Positions 32,713-41,820 of a DNA stretch of 64,000 nucleotides are shown piece after piece. Position numbers and translations under genes: made by a program. Location: NCBI RefSeq assembly GCF_050030965.1, contig NZ_CP188297.1, forward strand, positions 2,666,001 to 2,730,000, given 5' to 3'. The notes under the pieces are model-generated. The model did no database searches, had not been told where the DNA came from, and saw only the letters and a program-made list of their open reading frames with translations. The DNA comes from Glutamicibacter sp002979865. Its GTDB lineage: Bacteria > Actinomycetota > Actinomycetes > Actinomycetales > Micrococcaceae. Position 1 is the first letter of the stretch. Every line of letters starts with the position of its first letter.

Positions 32713-34836
32713 ATGACGACAGAACAGATCACCGTAGTACCCAGCTACATCGCGGGGAACTGGCATAGCCCAGCGGCACAAGGCGGAACCGAGGTCCGCG
32801 ACGCCAATACCGGCGAAGTGCTGGTCACCGTCACCAAGGACAACTTGGATGTTGCTGGCGCCGTGGCATACGGCCGACAGACCGGCCAGCGCGAACTAGC
32901 CAAGCTCTCCTTGCATGAGCGGGCGCTCAAGCTCAAGGAACTAGCGCTGTACCTCAATGAGCGGCGCAAGGACCTGTACGAGGTTTCCTTCAAGACCGGT
33001 GCCACCAAAATCGACTCGATGGTGGACATCGACGGTGGCATTGGCGTGCTGTTCACCTTCTCTTCCAAGGGCCGGCGCGAACTGCCTAATTCCAACGTGA
33101 TCCTCGATGGCCCCACCGAGCCGCTGAGCAAGGACGGTTCCTTCATTGGCACCCACATCTACACCGCGATGGCCGGCGTAGTCGTCCAGGTCAATGCCTT
33201 CAACTTCCCTGTCTGGGGGATGCTTGAGAAGTTCGCACCGGCCTTCATCGCCGGTGTGCCGACAATCGTCAAGCCGGCAACCCCCACCGGGTACCTCACC
33301 GAAGCGGCTGTGCGCATGATGCTGGACTCGGGCATCCTTCCAGAGGGTTCCCTGCAGCTGCTTTCCGGTTCTGCTCGCGACATCATGGACCACCTGGACT
33401 ACCGCGATATGTTCGCCTTCACCGGATCGGCATCCACCGCAAGCAAGCTCAAGTCGCACCGCAACGTTATCGACGGAGGCGTGCGCTTCGCGGCTGAAAC
33501 CGATTCCCTGAATGCAGCCATCCTCGGCCCCGACGCTGTGGAAGGCACCCCGGAATTCGACGCTTTCGTCAAGGTTGTCGTCAATGAAATGACGTCGAAG
33601 GCCGGCCAGAAATGCACCGCCATCCGTCGCAACATCGTGCCTGCAGCACAGGTGGATGCGGTCATTTCGGCCGTTGGCAAGCGCATCGATGAATGGGTGG
33701 TCATCGGCGATCCTCGAGTTGAGGGCGTCACCATGGGTGCCCTGGCTTCGCTGGAACAGCTGGCCGATGTGCGCGGGGCCGTCGAGGACATGATCGCTGC
33801 CGGCGGCGAACTGGCCTACGGCCGCCTGGATGCCCCTGCGGTACGTGTCGCTCCCGAAAAGGACGCCGTGGCAGAAGGCGGAGCCTTCATGTCCCCAGTG
33901 GTCCTTCGCTGGAACGACGCGCGCAACCCGATGGTGCACTCGCGCGAAGCCTTCGGCCCAGTAAGTTCCGTCATCGGCTACAGCAGCGTTGACGAAGCCG
34001 TGGAACTGGCTGCCATGGGCGCCGGCTCGCTGGTCGCAACCGTGTGCACCAATGACGCCGAAGCCATGCGCGCCCTGTCCTTGGGCATCGCCGCGCACCA
34101 CGGGCGCGTGCACATCCTGAACCGCGAAACCGCACGATCCACCACCGGCCACGGCTCTCCGGTTCCGCATCTGGTCCATGGCGGTCCAGGCCGGGCCGGA
34201 GGCGGCGAAGAACTGGGCGGCATCCGTTCGGTCAAGCACCACATGCAGCGCACCGCGGTGCAGGGCTCACCCAACATGATCACCGCGCTGAGCGGCGTCT
34301 GGCACACCGGTGCCCAGCAGTCCCTCGCTGGCAGCCAGCAGTTTGGCGGTAAGCCGCAGAACGTCCACCCGTTCCGCAAGTCGCTGGCTGAGCTGAAGAT
34401 CGGTGACGGTTTCGTCTCGGATCTGCGTGAAGTCAGCTTGGAGAAGATCACCGAATTCGCTCACGAAACCGGCGATACCTTCTATGCGCACACCGATCAG
34501 GCCGCCGCCGAAGCCAACCCGTTCTTCCCGGGAATCGTGGCCCACGGCTACTTGCTGGTTTCCTGGGCCGCGGGACTGTTCGTGGAGCCCGCTCCGGGAC
34601 CCGTCTTGGCTAACTACGGCCTTGAATCACTGCGATTCATCACCCCTGTAGCTGCCGGCGACTCGATTCGCGTCACCCTGACGGCCAAGAAAATCACCCC
34701 GCGCGTCACCGACGAATACGGCGAGGTTGCTTGGGATGCGGTGCTGCACAACCAGAACGATGAACTGGTCGCCACCTACGACGTGCTGACCTTGGTTGAA
34801 AAGACCGACTCGACCTATGCCAACTGGAACGGCTAA
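32713..34836 (+). CDS. paaZ: Bifunctional oxepin-CoA hydrolase / 3-oxo-5,6-dehydrosuberyl-CoA semialdehyde dehydrogenase
   Basis: Ring-opening enzyme of the aerobic phenylacetate route, 707 residues. Residues 1-530 are an aldehyde dehydrogenase domain: VVVQVNAFNFPVWGM, GGVRFAAETDSLN (catalytic Glu), and SKAGQKCTAIRR (catalytic Cys). Residues about 545-700 form a MaoC-type hot-dog hydratase domain, with FFPGIVAHGYL carrying its catalytic His. The whole length matches E. coli PaaZ, so no truncation is seen. It is transcribed alone. The PaaR-like operator directly upstream and aggaagga ribosome binding site support regulated expression. Confidence 0.95.
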   Translation: MTTEQITVVPSYIAGNWHSPAAQGGTEVRDANTGEVLVTVTKDNLDVAGAVAYGRQTGQRELAKLSLHERALKLKELALYLNERRKDLYEVSFKTGATKIDSMVDIDGGIGVLFTFSSKGRRELPNSNVILDGPTEPLSKDGSFIGTHIYTAMAGVVVQVNAFNFPVWGMLEKFAPAFIAGVPTIVKPATPTGYLTEAAVRMMLDSGILPEGSLQLLSGSARDIMDHLDYRDMFAFTGSASTASKLKSHRNVIDGGVRFAAETDSLNAAILGPDAVEGTPEFDAFVKVVVNEMTSKAGQKCTAIRRNIVPAAQVDAVISAVGKRIDEWVVIGDPRVEGVTMGALASLEQLADVRGAVEDMIAAGGELAYGRLDAPAVRVAPEKDAVAEGGAFMSPVVLRWNDARNPMVHSREAFGPVSSVIGYSSVDEAVELAAMGAGSLVATVCTNDAEAMRALSLGIAAHHGRVHILNRETARSTTGHGSPVPHLVHGGPGRAGGGEELGGIRSVKHHMQRTAVQGSPNMITALSGVWHTGAQQSLAGSQQFGGKPQNVHPFRKSLAELKIGDGFVSDLREVSLEKITEFAHETGDTFYAHTDQAAAEANPFFPGIVAHGYLLVSWAAGLFVEPAPGPVLANYGLESLRFITPVAAGDSIRVTLTAKKITPRVTDEYGEVAWDAVLHNQNDELVATYDVLTLVEKTDSTYANWNG

Positions 34837-34865
34837 GTCCGGCTGACCCCTTCGCGGGAAACAAG

Positions 34866-34911
34866 AAATGGCGTTGGGCCACGATGAGGAAATCGTGGTC
34901 CAACGCCATTT
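34866..34911. terminator. Terminator between paaZ and the membrane protein gene
   Basis: Twenty-base arms (34866-34885 and 34892-34911; starting aaatggcg and ending cgccattt) pair with one G-T mismatch and a six-base loop. It separates convergent genes. Confidence 0.75.
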
Positions 34912-34920
34912 TCGCGAAGC

Positions 34921-35649
34921 CTAGGAAGCGCCGTTGATTCCGTGCTGCTTGTTCAGCTTCGCCAAGGTAGCTTCCTTGGCGGCATCCAGTGCCAGCTCGG
35001 CCTCGGAGAGCTCTGCAATGCCTTGACCGGCCTGGCCGGCGGCTGGCAGGTTGCGCCAGAGGAAGAAGCCGTACAGTGCCGCCAAGGCGATGAAGACGAA
35101 CAGGCCCAGCATGCCCAGCATTGGGGAGATCAGGAAGTAGACGACCAGATCGGCAACGGCGGCCACGGCCAGCACCAGCCAGCCAGCTCGCACACCGCGG
35201 GCAACCATGACGAACGATGCGAAGATGGCCGAATCGGCGAAGTACAGCACCCAGATTTCCGGGGTCGCGCTCATGAAGCCGCCATTGAAGAGGAACGGGC
35301 CGAAGCGCAAGGCGACCAGCAGGATCAGGCCCACGAGCAGGCCGAGCGCGGACCACACTGTCACCGCGGTGCTCGTGACCATGCGGGTGAACTTTCCCTT
35401 GAGCTCGTAGCGGGAGAAGCGCCAGAGGCCGAAGATTGCAATCAGCAGCAGCGGAACGGCGTAGATCAGGCCCAGCAGGTCGAACTGCATCGAAGAAATG
35501 ACCGGGCCTACGAAGACACCCAGGATCAGGGTCCACCAACCCAGGTCGTTGCGGTGCGCCAGCAGTGCGGCGGAGACGAAGACGAGCAGCATGCTCGCAG
35601 CCGAGAGCAAAATCTGGACAAAGGAACTACTGCTGTCGGCGGTAGCCAT
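34921..35649 (-). CDS. Polytopic membrane protein, possibly PnuC-like
   Basis: About 242 residues and six to seven hydrophobic segments in two similar halves: ILLSAASMLLVFVSAALLAH to FGLWRFSRYE, and IWVLYFADSAIFASFVMVAR to ALYGFFLWRNL. This 3+1+3-like pattern and the aromatic W-R ends recall PnuC nicotinamide riboside transporters, but the WxxxxxN substrate motif of PnuC is not evident. A charged C-terminal tail (40 residues) follows. The ATG at 35649 is chosen; a GTG at 35688 is equally possible, neither with a good Shine-Dalgarno. It lies between paaZ and the paaR operon, but no functional link is clear. Confidence 0.55.
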   Translation of the reverse strand: MATADSSSSFVQILLSAASMLLVFVSAALLAHRNDLGWWTLILGVFVGPVISSMQFDLLGLIYAVPLLLIAIFGLWRFSRYELKGKFTRMVTSTAVTVWSALGLLVGLILLVALRFGPFLFNGGFMSATPEIWVLYFADSAIFASFVMVARGVRAGWLVLAVAAVADLVVYFLISPMLGMLGLFVFIALAALYGFFLWRNLPAAGQAGQGIAELSEAELALDAAKEATLAKLNKQHGINGAS

Positions 35650-35814
35650 GAAAAGGGTTTCTAAGATGGAATCCACAGCGCTCTTCACTTGGTTGATCGA
35701 GAATGACAGGTGCTAAAGCACCCCTTCGATGCTAACGGTGATTTCTGTGAGGACGGCAAGATTACAAGGTTGGCTGCGCCACATTGCAGCGGACGCCCAG
35801 CCCGGTTAGCGACG

Positions 35815-35843
35815 TCGGCTCCCGACTGGAAGGCGGGAGCCGA
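35815..35843 (-). terminator. Hairpin downstream of paaR
   Basis: tcggctcccg (35815-35824) pairs perfectly with cgggagccga (35834-35843). On the minus strand it follows the paaR stop by 22 bases. No T-tract is present. Confidence 0.5.
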
Positions 35844-35865
35844 TATGGGGAGCCCGGACTTGGAA

Positions 35866-36483
35866 TCAGGCGCCGCCGGTATGCAGGCCGTTGAAGAGCA
35901 GCGAAACAGCCTGGTCCTCCAACTCGGGTCCGTCGATCGGCCCGTCAGCGCGGTACCAGTCCACCACTGAGTTGATCAAGCCGAAAAGCAGCCTGGCGGT
36001 AGCCCGAGGTTCCAAATCAGCACGCAACTTGCCATCCGACTGCGCGGCAGTCACCAATTCTGCCAGCTGGCGGTCCATTGCGCGGCGGCGTTCCAGCGCC
36101 TGGCGTTCCAGATCAGTGTTGCCACGCAGGCGCAACAACAAGGTCACGTAGGAACGCTTGGCCAGCAGGATCCTGAAGGTTGCGCGCAGGAAGAATTCCA
36201 GACGCTCATCCGCGGTGCCCTCATGCGAGCGGACCTCGGCGATCACCGCCTCCAGGGGAATCAGCGCCTCATCCAACGCCAGGCGCAGCAGGTCCTCTTT
36301 CGACGGGACATGGTGGTAAATCGCGGATTTGCTGATACCCAGACGGTCAGCGAGCTTGCCCATGGAGGTTGCATCGTAGCCGTATTCGTTGAATGCCTCG
36401 ACAGCAATGCGCAAAACGGTTTCTTGATCATAACCAGGGCGGCCGCGCTTGGCCGGACGGTTGGCAATATCGGTAGTTTCCAT
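35866..36483 (-). CDS. paaR: TetR-family repressor PaaR
   Basis: A 205-residue TetR regulator. The helix-turn-helix is in residues about 20-65 (RGRPGYDQETVLRIAVEAFN, then GKLADRLGISKSAIYHHVPSKEDLL). The ligand domain is helical, with the sequence pattern of PaaR regulators that bind phenylacetyl-CoA in other actinobacteria and Thermus (family knowledge). It is the third gene of a minus-strand unit with paaI and paaK, 32 bases after paaK. The operator upstream of paaI would therefore autoregulate it. Four similar inverted repeats lie before paa units in this window, which supports the assignment. Confidence 0.88.
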   Translation of the reverse strand: METTDIANRPAKRGRPGYDQETVLRIAVEAFNEYGYDATSMGKLADRLGISKSAIYHHVPSKEDLLRLALDEALIPLEAVIAEVRSHEGTADERLEFFLRATFRILLAKRSYVTLLLRLRGNTDLERQALERRRAMDRQLAELVTAAQSDGKLRADLEPRATARLLFGLINSVVDWYRADGPIDGPELEDQAVSLLFNGLHTGGA

Positions 36484-36515
36484 GATTAGTTGATTATCCC
36501 ATGTCCCGGCGGAGG

Positions 36516-37835
36516 CTAGTTATTGCGCATGTCGTAGATGCGCTTGAGCTTGCCCATGGAGCGTTCCAGCGATTCTGGTTCGACGACGTCAATGGCGCAG
36601 GAGGAGCCGACGTGGATCTTGATCAGCTTGGCCAGTTCCTTGGCGCCGGTGGTTGCGTCCGCCATGGACGCTTCACCGCGGCGCTCCACCTTCACCGCCA
36701 GCTGGTCCATGCGATCCGGACGGGTCAGGATCAGCTGGAAGTGCGGCGACAGGCTCGGCACTTTAAGGATCAATTCTTCGATCTGGCTTGGGAACAAGTT
36801 CACGCCACGCAAGATGATCATGTCATCGCTGCGGCCAGTGATGCGGCCCATGCGACGGTGTCCCGGGCGGCTGGTGCCAGGCATCAGGCGGGTCAAATCA
36901 TGGGTGCGGTAGCGGATGATCGGCAGGGCCTGCTTGGTCAGCGAGGTGAAGACCAATTCTCCATGCTCGCCATCGGGCAGCACCTTGGTTTCGTCGAAGG
37001 CATCAATGATTTCCGGGCGGAAGTGGTCTTCCCAGATATGGCTTCCATCCTTGCGGTCGCCGGATTCGCCGGCCACCCCGGGGCCCATGACCTCGGACAG
37101 GCCGTAGATGTCGCACGCGTTGATGTTGAACATCTCTTCAAGTTCGTGGCGCATCTCTTCGGTCCATGGCTCGGCACCGAGGACGGCCACCTTCAGCGAG
37201 GTGGACCGCGGATCAAGGCCCTTGCGCTGCATGGCATCGCCAATGGTCAACAGGTAGGTCGGCGTGCACAGGATCGCATCAGGCTCGAAATCCTGGATCA
37301 GCGAAATCTGCTTGTCGGTCTGGCCTCCGGACATGGGGATCACAGTGGCCCCGAGGTACTCGGCAGCGGCATGCGCGCCCAGTCCGCCGGTGAACAGCCC
37401 GTAGCCGTAGGCGTTGTGGACCTTCCAGCCTGGCTTGACTCCGGCCAGGCGCAGGCAGCGGGCGCCGAGCTTGGCCCAGTCCTCCAGGTCCTTCTTGGTG
37501 TAGCCCACCACGGTGGGCTGGCCAGTGGTACCCGAGGAGGCATGGATGCGGGCGACCTCATGCTGCGGAACGGCGAACATGCCGAAAGGGTAGTTCTTGC
37601 GCAGATCTTCCTTGTCGGTGAAGGGGAACTTGGCGAGGTCGCTCAGTTCCTTCAGGTCATCCGGGTGCACGCCAGCGGCATCGTACTTCGTCTTGTAGTA
37701 CGGAACGTTGTTGTAGGCATGGTGCAGAGTTTCCTTCAAGCGGGTCAGCTGGATCGCTTCGATCTGCTCACGGCTCATGGTTTCTTCCGGATCAAGCGGA
37801 TTCGGAAGGCTGTCGCGGTCGGTGTTCTGGGACAT
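36516..37835 (-). CDS. paaK: Phenylacetate-CoA ligase
   Basis: Adenylate-forming ligase that commits phenylacetate to the CoA-thioester pathway, 439 residues. The ATP-binding loop reads RIHASSGTTGQPTVVGYT (near residue 92), followed by the conserved NAYGYGLFTGGLGAHAA, the PaaK-type DIYGLSEVMGPGV, and the C-terminal GRSDDMIILRGVNLFPSQIE hinge. Length and motifs match PaaK rather than benzoate-CoA ligase. It lies between paaI (32 bases upstream) and paaR. ATG start with a modest upstream element (tttcagcatg context). Placement is confident. Confidence 0.96.
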   Translation of the reverse strand: MSQNTDRDSLPNPLDPEETMSREQIEAIQLTRLKETLHHAYNNVPYYKTKYDAAGVHPDDLKELSDLAKFPFTDKEDLRKNYPFGMFAVPQHEVARIHASSGTTGQPTVVGYTKKDLEDWAKLGARCLRLAGVKPGWKVHNAYGYGLFTGGLGAHAAAEYLGATVIPMSGGQTDKQISLIQDFEPDAILCTPTYLLTIGDAMQRKGLDPRSTSLKVAVLGAEPWTEEMRHELEEMFNINACDIYGLSEVMGPGVAGESGDRKDGSHIWEDHFRPEIIDAFDETKVLPDGEHGELVFTSLTKQALPIIRYRTHDLTRLMPGTSRPGHRRMGRITGRSDDMIILRGVNLFPSQIEELILKVPSLSPHFQLILTRPDRMDQLAVKVERRGEASMADATTGAKELAKLIKIHVGSSCAIDVVEPESLERSMGKLKRIYDMRNN

Positions 37836-37867
37836 GCTGAAACTTTCGTGTCGAGTGGGCAGGGTGC

Positions 37868-38314
37868 TTAGCGGTTCTTCGGTTTCGGGACGGTGCGGGA
37901 TCGTCCGCGGAACTCTGCGACGGTTTCAATTGAGCCGTCGGCCGCTGGCTGGGTCACCTTGATGTCGTAGATCCCGCTGCGGCCTTGCTGCGAGACCCGG
38001 TTGCCGGTGGCAGTCAGCACTCGTCCGGGAATGGCTGGCTTGAGGAAGTTGACGTCGGCGCCGGAAGCTACCGTGATGGTCTCGTCGGAGCCTTCCTGCG
38101 GATTGCAGCTCAGTGCGAACGCGGTGTCTGCCAGAGCGAAGATCATTCCGCCGTGGCCAATGCCGAAGCCGTTGAGCATTTCCTGCCGGAGCGCCATGGT
38201 GATGACTGCGTGGCCGTCGGAGACCTCGACGACTTCGATTCCCATCCACTGGGTGGCGTAGTCATTGCGGAGAATGGCGTGCGGGACCGAATTCTCTAGC
38301 TGTGTTTCGCTCAT
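37868..38314 (-). CDS. paaI: Hydroxyphenylacetyl-CoA thioesterase PaaI
   Basis: Hot-dog fold thioesterase of 148 residues. The family active-site motif is GIGHGGMIFALADTAFALSC, with catalytic Asp/Thr, and the LNGFG-type MLNGFG precedes it. In the pathway it recycles CoA from dead-end aromatic thioesters (family knowledge). It is first in the minus-strand paaI-paaK-paaR unit, with the PaaR-like operator starting 22 bases upstream of its ATG. Codons and context are as in other paa clusters. Confidence 0.93.
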   Translation of the reverse strand: MSETQLENSVPHAILRNDYATQWMGIEVVEVSDGHAVITMALRQEMLNGFGIGHGGMIFALADTAFALSCNPQEGSDETITVASGADVNFLKPAIPGRVLTATGNRVSQQGRSGIYDIKVTQPAADGSIETVAEFRGRSRTVPKPKNR

Positions 38315-38336
38315 CGTCTTCCTTCGCCGAATTATT

Positions 38337-38356
38337 TACCGAACGATCATTAGGTA
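38337..38356. promoter_or_regulatory. PaaR-like operator upstream of paaI
   Basis: TACCGAACGATCATTAGGTA is an imperfect palindrome similar in half-site (ACCGAACG) to the other three paa operators. It lies 22 bases upstream of the paaI start on the minus strand. A TTGACT (-35 type, minus strand 38380-38375) sits just beyond it. Confidence 0.6.
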
Positions 38357-38430
38357 ATAACATTATGTGAGCTAAGTCAAGTTATGCGGCCGTATCGGCG
38401 GTACTGTTTCAGCGATGAAGCGCAGCGGAT

Positions 38431-39444
38431 TCAGGCAGTGAAAATTCGTTGATGGACGTCAAGGATGAAAGGTTCCTTGATCCGGTTGTAGTCCATGACC
38501 AGGCCGTTCTCGCCGTCGCTTGCAGCCATTGCGCGGGCGGCTTCCCGCTTTACCGCGGCGTATGCCAAACGGTCGGCTTCATGGTGTTTCAGATGCTCGC
38601 GGAAAATCACGAGCCGCAGATACTCGGGGCTTCCTGCGCTGAAGACATGGATATTGGCCTCGGGGAGCCGCGAACCGGCAGCGGGCTTGAGCATGCGGTG
38701 GTCATACCAGCCAGGTTCACGATGCCAAAGAAGCATGCCGCTGGATTCCAGCGCCGGAACGTAGGACGCTTCCTGATCCGCGTCGGGGACCAGCAAGACG
38801 ATGTCGATGATCGGCTTGGCGGGCAGGTCCGGAACGGATGTCGAGCCGGTGTGTTCAATGGCCAACGCGGTGGCCCCCAGGGCGCTGGCGATTCGATGGT
38901 GCAGGCGGTGGAAGTCCCTGGCCCATTGCTTCGATGGCTCGGCAATCTCTATGAGGCCGCGCATCAGCTCTCCACCCACGGCCTCGTATTCCGGATCTTC
39001 ATCTGGCTGGCTGGTGAGCAGCGGGTAGAAGGGCAAGGTGCACAGGTACCGCCGGGCATCCGGCCAGCGCGGGTCGGCAGAAGACTGCGAAACAACGCAA
39101 CCCAGCGAGCGGTAAAAACCCACCGCATCCTCTGCAGTGGTGGCCCAAACGTTCTTCTCATGGCAGTCGCGCAGCTCAGCGAGCAGCCTCGAGCCCAGCC
39201 CCCGGCCCTGGTGGGATGTTTCCACGGCCAGGTATTCAACGCACACCGCGTATTTGCCGCTGTGCCGGTAGGCGGCCAGTGCCGCAATATCGCCCGCGGC
39301 AATGGCGATGGCAAGCACCTCAAGGCCTTCGCATTCATCGAGCAGCACTTCAAGCGCCTGCTCGTTGGCAGGTTCGGCGGCCAGCACCAGCAAGCGGCGA
39401 ATCGCAGGGTCGTTGCGGTAGTCGCTGATCTTGATGTGGTGCAT
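38431..39444 (-). CDS. GNAT acetyltransferase - GrpB/UPF0157 nucleotidyltransferase fusion
   Basis: A two-domain protein of 337 residues. Residues about 1-140 form a GNAT acetyltransferase, with the acetyl-CoA pyrophosphate loop in VETSHQGRGLGSRLLAEL and VGFYRSLGC. Residues about 165-337 are GrpB/UPF0157, a nucleotidyltransferase-like domain with IEHTGSTSVPDLPAKPIIDI and the later HVFSAGSPEYLRLVIFREHL. The ATG at 39444 follows aaagg; the frame extends to 39633 but there it overlaps the upstream oligopeptidase gene. It follows that gene by 20 bases. GrpB members are sometimes fused to other domains; the substrates of both domains are unknown. Confidence 0.8.
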   Translation of the reverse strand: MHHIKISDYRNDPAIRRLLVLAAEPANEQALEVLLDECEGLEVLAIAIAAGDIAALAAYRHSGKYAVCVEYLAVETSHQGRGLGSRLLAELRDCHEKNVWATTAEDAVGFYRSLGCVVSQSSADPRWPDARRYLCTLPFYPLLTSQPDEDPEYEAVGGELMRGLIEIAEPSKQWARDFHRLHHRIASALGATALAIEHTGSTSVPDLPAKPIIDIVLLVPDADQEASYVPALESSGMLLWHREPGWYDHRMLKPAAGSRLPEANIHVFSAGSPEYLRLVIFREHLKHHEADRLAYAAVKREAARAMAASDGENGLVMDYNRIKEPFILDVHQRIFTA

Positions 39445-39464
39445 GGCCGCCGTTCCTTTGCTAC

Positions 39465-41618
39465 TTAGATTTCGTCGGTGCATCCCAGGGCGTCCAAGGC
39501 GAAGGCGTAGTCCCACGCGCGGGCCTTCCAGGACTCGTAACGTCCCGAAGCGCCGCCGTGACCGCCATCCATTTCGGTCTTCAGCACAATCGGGGCCTGT
39601 CCGGTACCGACTTCCCGCAGCTTGGCCACCCATTTGGCTGGCTCCACATACAGTACACGGGTGTCATTGAGCGAGGTGACCGCAGCGATCTTCGGGTAAT
39701 CCTGTGCTGTGACGTTTTCGTAGGGAGTGTAGGACTTCATGTAGTCGTAGACCTCCTTGCTCTCGATCGGGTTGCCCCATTCTTCCCATTCCAGTGCCGA
39801 GAGCGGAAGCTCTGGATCCAGGATGGAGGTCAAGGCATCGACGAACGGCACCTGGGCGATGATCGCGGTATACAGCTGCGGAGCCATATTCGCGACAGCG
39901 CCCATCAGCAGTCCGCCGGCCGAACCGCCCAGGGCGGCGATGCGCTGCGGATCGGCCCACCCGGAATCGAGCAGGTACTGTGTGGAATCAATGAAGTCGG
40001 TGAAGGTGTTCTTCTTGTGCAGCTTCTTGCCCTGCAGGTACCAGTTGCGGCCCAGCTCGCCGCCGCCGCGCACGTGGGCAATGACAAAGACCACTCCGCG
40101 ATCCAGCACGCTCAAGCGGGGGATGCCGAAACCAGGATCCATGGAGGCCTCGTAGGAACCGTAGCCGTAGATCAGCACCGGCTGGGGAACCGAGGTATCC
40201 AGGTCGGCACGGCGCATGATGGTCAAGGGGATCTTGGCGCCATCGGCCGCGGTGGCCCACTCGCGGGTGGACAGGTACTTGGCAGGATCGAAGTTGTTCA
40301 CCGGGGTCTGCTTGCGCAGCACCAGCGACTGGTTCTGGAGCCACAGGTCGTATACGCGGGCCGGGGTGAAGTCTGCGGTGTAGCCGATGCGGATCAACGG
40401 AGCATCCAGCTCGGCAAAGGTCGCCGAGGCAGTGAACAGCTCATCATCGAAATCCGGTTCAATGGCCGGCTGCTGGGCTTTGGTGCCCAATCCGTCCAAG
40501 GCGATCAGCTGCACGCGCTCGCAGGTATCTCGGCGCACCGAGAGCACCACGTGCGAACCGGTCAGCGCGGTGCCTTCGATCTTGACCGTGTCCTCGTGGG
40601 CCACCACGGTCTGCCAGTGCGCCGGGTCGGCGTTTTCGCCCAGCTGGTCCAGGGATGCCAGCGACACCATGTTGTTCGGTGCCTGGTGGTCGTGGGTGAT
40701 CAAGGCCTGGCCGGCGCCCGGCATCAGGTCGATTCCGTGCAGCAGGCGCAAGGAGCGCGGCACCAGCAAGGTCACGGCAGCCGAAGGCTCGGCCAGATCC
40801 AGCATGCTGGTTTCAGCGTATTCGGAGTTGCCGCTGGAGATCATCAGGGTGTTGCGGTCCGGGCTCAGATCGAAGCCGAGCCACATGCCAGGATCATTTT
40901 CCTCGAAAATGATCTTGTCCTGCGTTGGGAGGGTCCCCAGCAGGTGAGCGCGAATCTGGTGTGGCCGCCAGGTTTCGTCAACCACCGTGTAGAAGACAGT
41001 TGAAGAATCGGGGGAGAAGGCCAGGCCGTAGAACACTCCTTCAATGGTGTCGCTCAGCAGCAGGCCGGTGTCCAGGTCCTTGATGAAAAGGGTGAATCGC
41101 TCATCGCCCGCATTATCGACACAGTAGGCAAGCAAGTTGCCTGCTTCATTCAACGCCATGCCGCCGAGCGAGAAGAACGGCTGCCCTTCGGCTAAGGCGT
41201 TGCCATCAAGCAGCACCTCTTCGGCAGGCAATGCAGTTTCCGCGTCGATGACCGGGGGAGTCCAGTCGGCAACAAGGTCCCCGGTGTCCGATGCCTTGAC
41301 GCGGCACTGGATGGTGTAGGGCTTGCCTTCGGCCGAACGGGTGAAGTACCACCAGCCGCGGCGGCGCACTGGAACCGACAAGTCGGTTTCAACGGTGCGT
41401 GCCTTGATCTCGCTGAACAAGGCATCGCGCAGCGGCTGCTGGCTAGCGGTAATGGTGTCGGTGTACTCGTTTTCTGCGGTCAGATGCGCGATGACATCCG
41501 GGTTGGCTTTCTCCCGCAGCCACTCGTAGTTGTCGATGAAGTCATCGCCGTGGAAGCTGCGGGTGGTGGGCAGCTTTGCGGCACGCGGTGCATTGGCGGT
41601 CAACGATTCTGGAGTCAT
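39465..41618 (-). CDS. S9 family peptidase, oligopeptidase B
   Basis: Cytosolic serine peptidase of the prolyl oligopeptidase family, 717 residues. Residues about 1-430 form the seven-bladed propeller, and the C-terminal alpha/beta-hydrolase carries GGSAGGLLMGA (Ser), SLNDTRV (Asp) and MDGGHGGASGR (His). YGYGSYEASMDPGF and HVRGGGELGR are typical of oligopeptidase B (PtrB), which cleaves short peptides after basic residues. The start is uncertain (ATG 41618 or GTG 41636). It probably forms a two-gene unit with the GNAT-GrpB fusion. The genes next to it concern phenylacetate but no link is visible. Confidence 0.9.
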   Translation of the reverse strand: MTPESLTANAPRAAKLPTTRSFHGDDFIDNYEWLREKANPDVIAHLTAENEYTDTITASQQPLRDALFSEIKARTVETDLSVPVRRRGWWYFTRSAEGKPYTIQCRVKASDTGDLVADWTPPVIDAETALPAEEVLLDGNALAEGQPFFSLGGMALNEAGNLLAYCVDNAGDERFTLFIKDLDTGLLLSDTIEGVFYGLAFSPDSSTVFYTVVDETWRPHQIRAHLLGTLPTQDKIIFEENDPGMWLGFDLSPDRNTLMISSGNSEYAETSMLDLAEPSAAVTLLVPRSLRLLHGIDLMPGAGQALITHDHQAPNNMVSLASLDQLGENADPAHWQTVVAHEDTVKIEGTALTGSHVVLSVRRDTCERVQLIALDGLGTKAQQPAIEPDFDDELFTASATFAELDAPLIRIGYTADFTPARVYDLWLQNQSLVLRKQTPVNNFDPAKYLSTREWATAADGAKIPLTIMRRADLDTSVPQPVLIYGYGSYEASMDPGFGIPRLSVLDRGVVFVIAHVRGGGELGRNWYLQGKKLHKKNTFTDFIDSTQYLLDSGWADPQRIAALGGSAGGLLMGAVANMAPQLYTAIIAQVPFVDALTSILDPELPLSALEWEEWGNPIESKEVYDYMKSYTPYENVTAQDYPKIAAVTSLNDTRVLYVEPAKWVAKLREVGTGQAPIVLKTEMDGGHGGASGRYESWKARAWDYAFALDALGCTDEI

Positions 41619-41820
41619 ACCCCTATTCAATCCCACTACCGTGCTATGCGGGTGCAGCTATGCTCAGCGCGGACAGAACAGCGGTTTCAAACCGATAACG
41701 ATGCAAGTGCAGGCGAGTCGCGGGGTACCGGCTAGGCTTTATAAGTCCTAGGCTTGCAGGCAGAACGTATCATCTGCAACTTGGGCCATTCGCCCTTCAG
41801 TACGAGAAAGCGATACATCA

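Noticed and set aside
30843..34836. Possible toxin-antitoxin or defence cluster around the RIO-like kinase and phosphatase
   Set aside because: The genes are monocistronic or divergent, have no nuclease or HipA-like motifs, and are flanked by metabolic genes.
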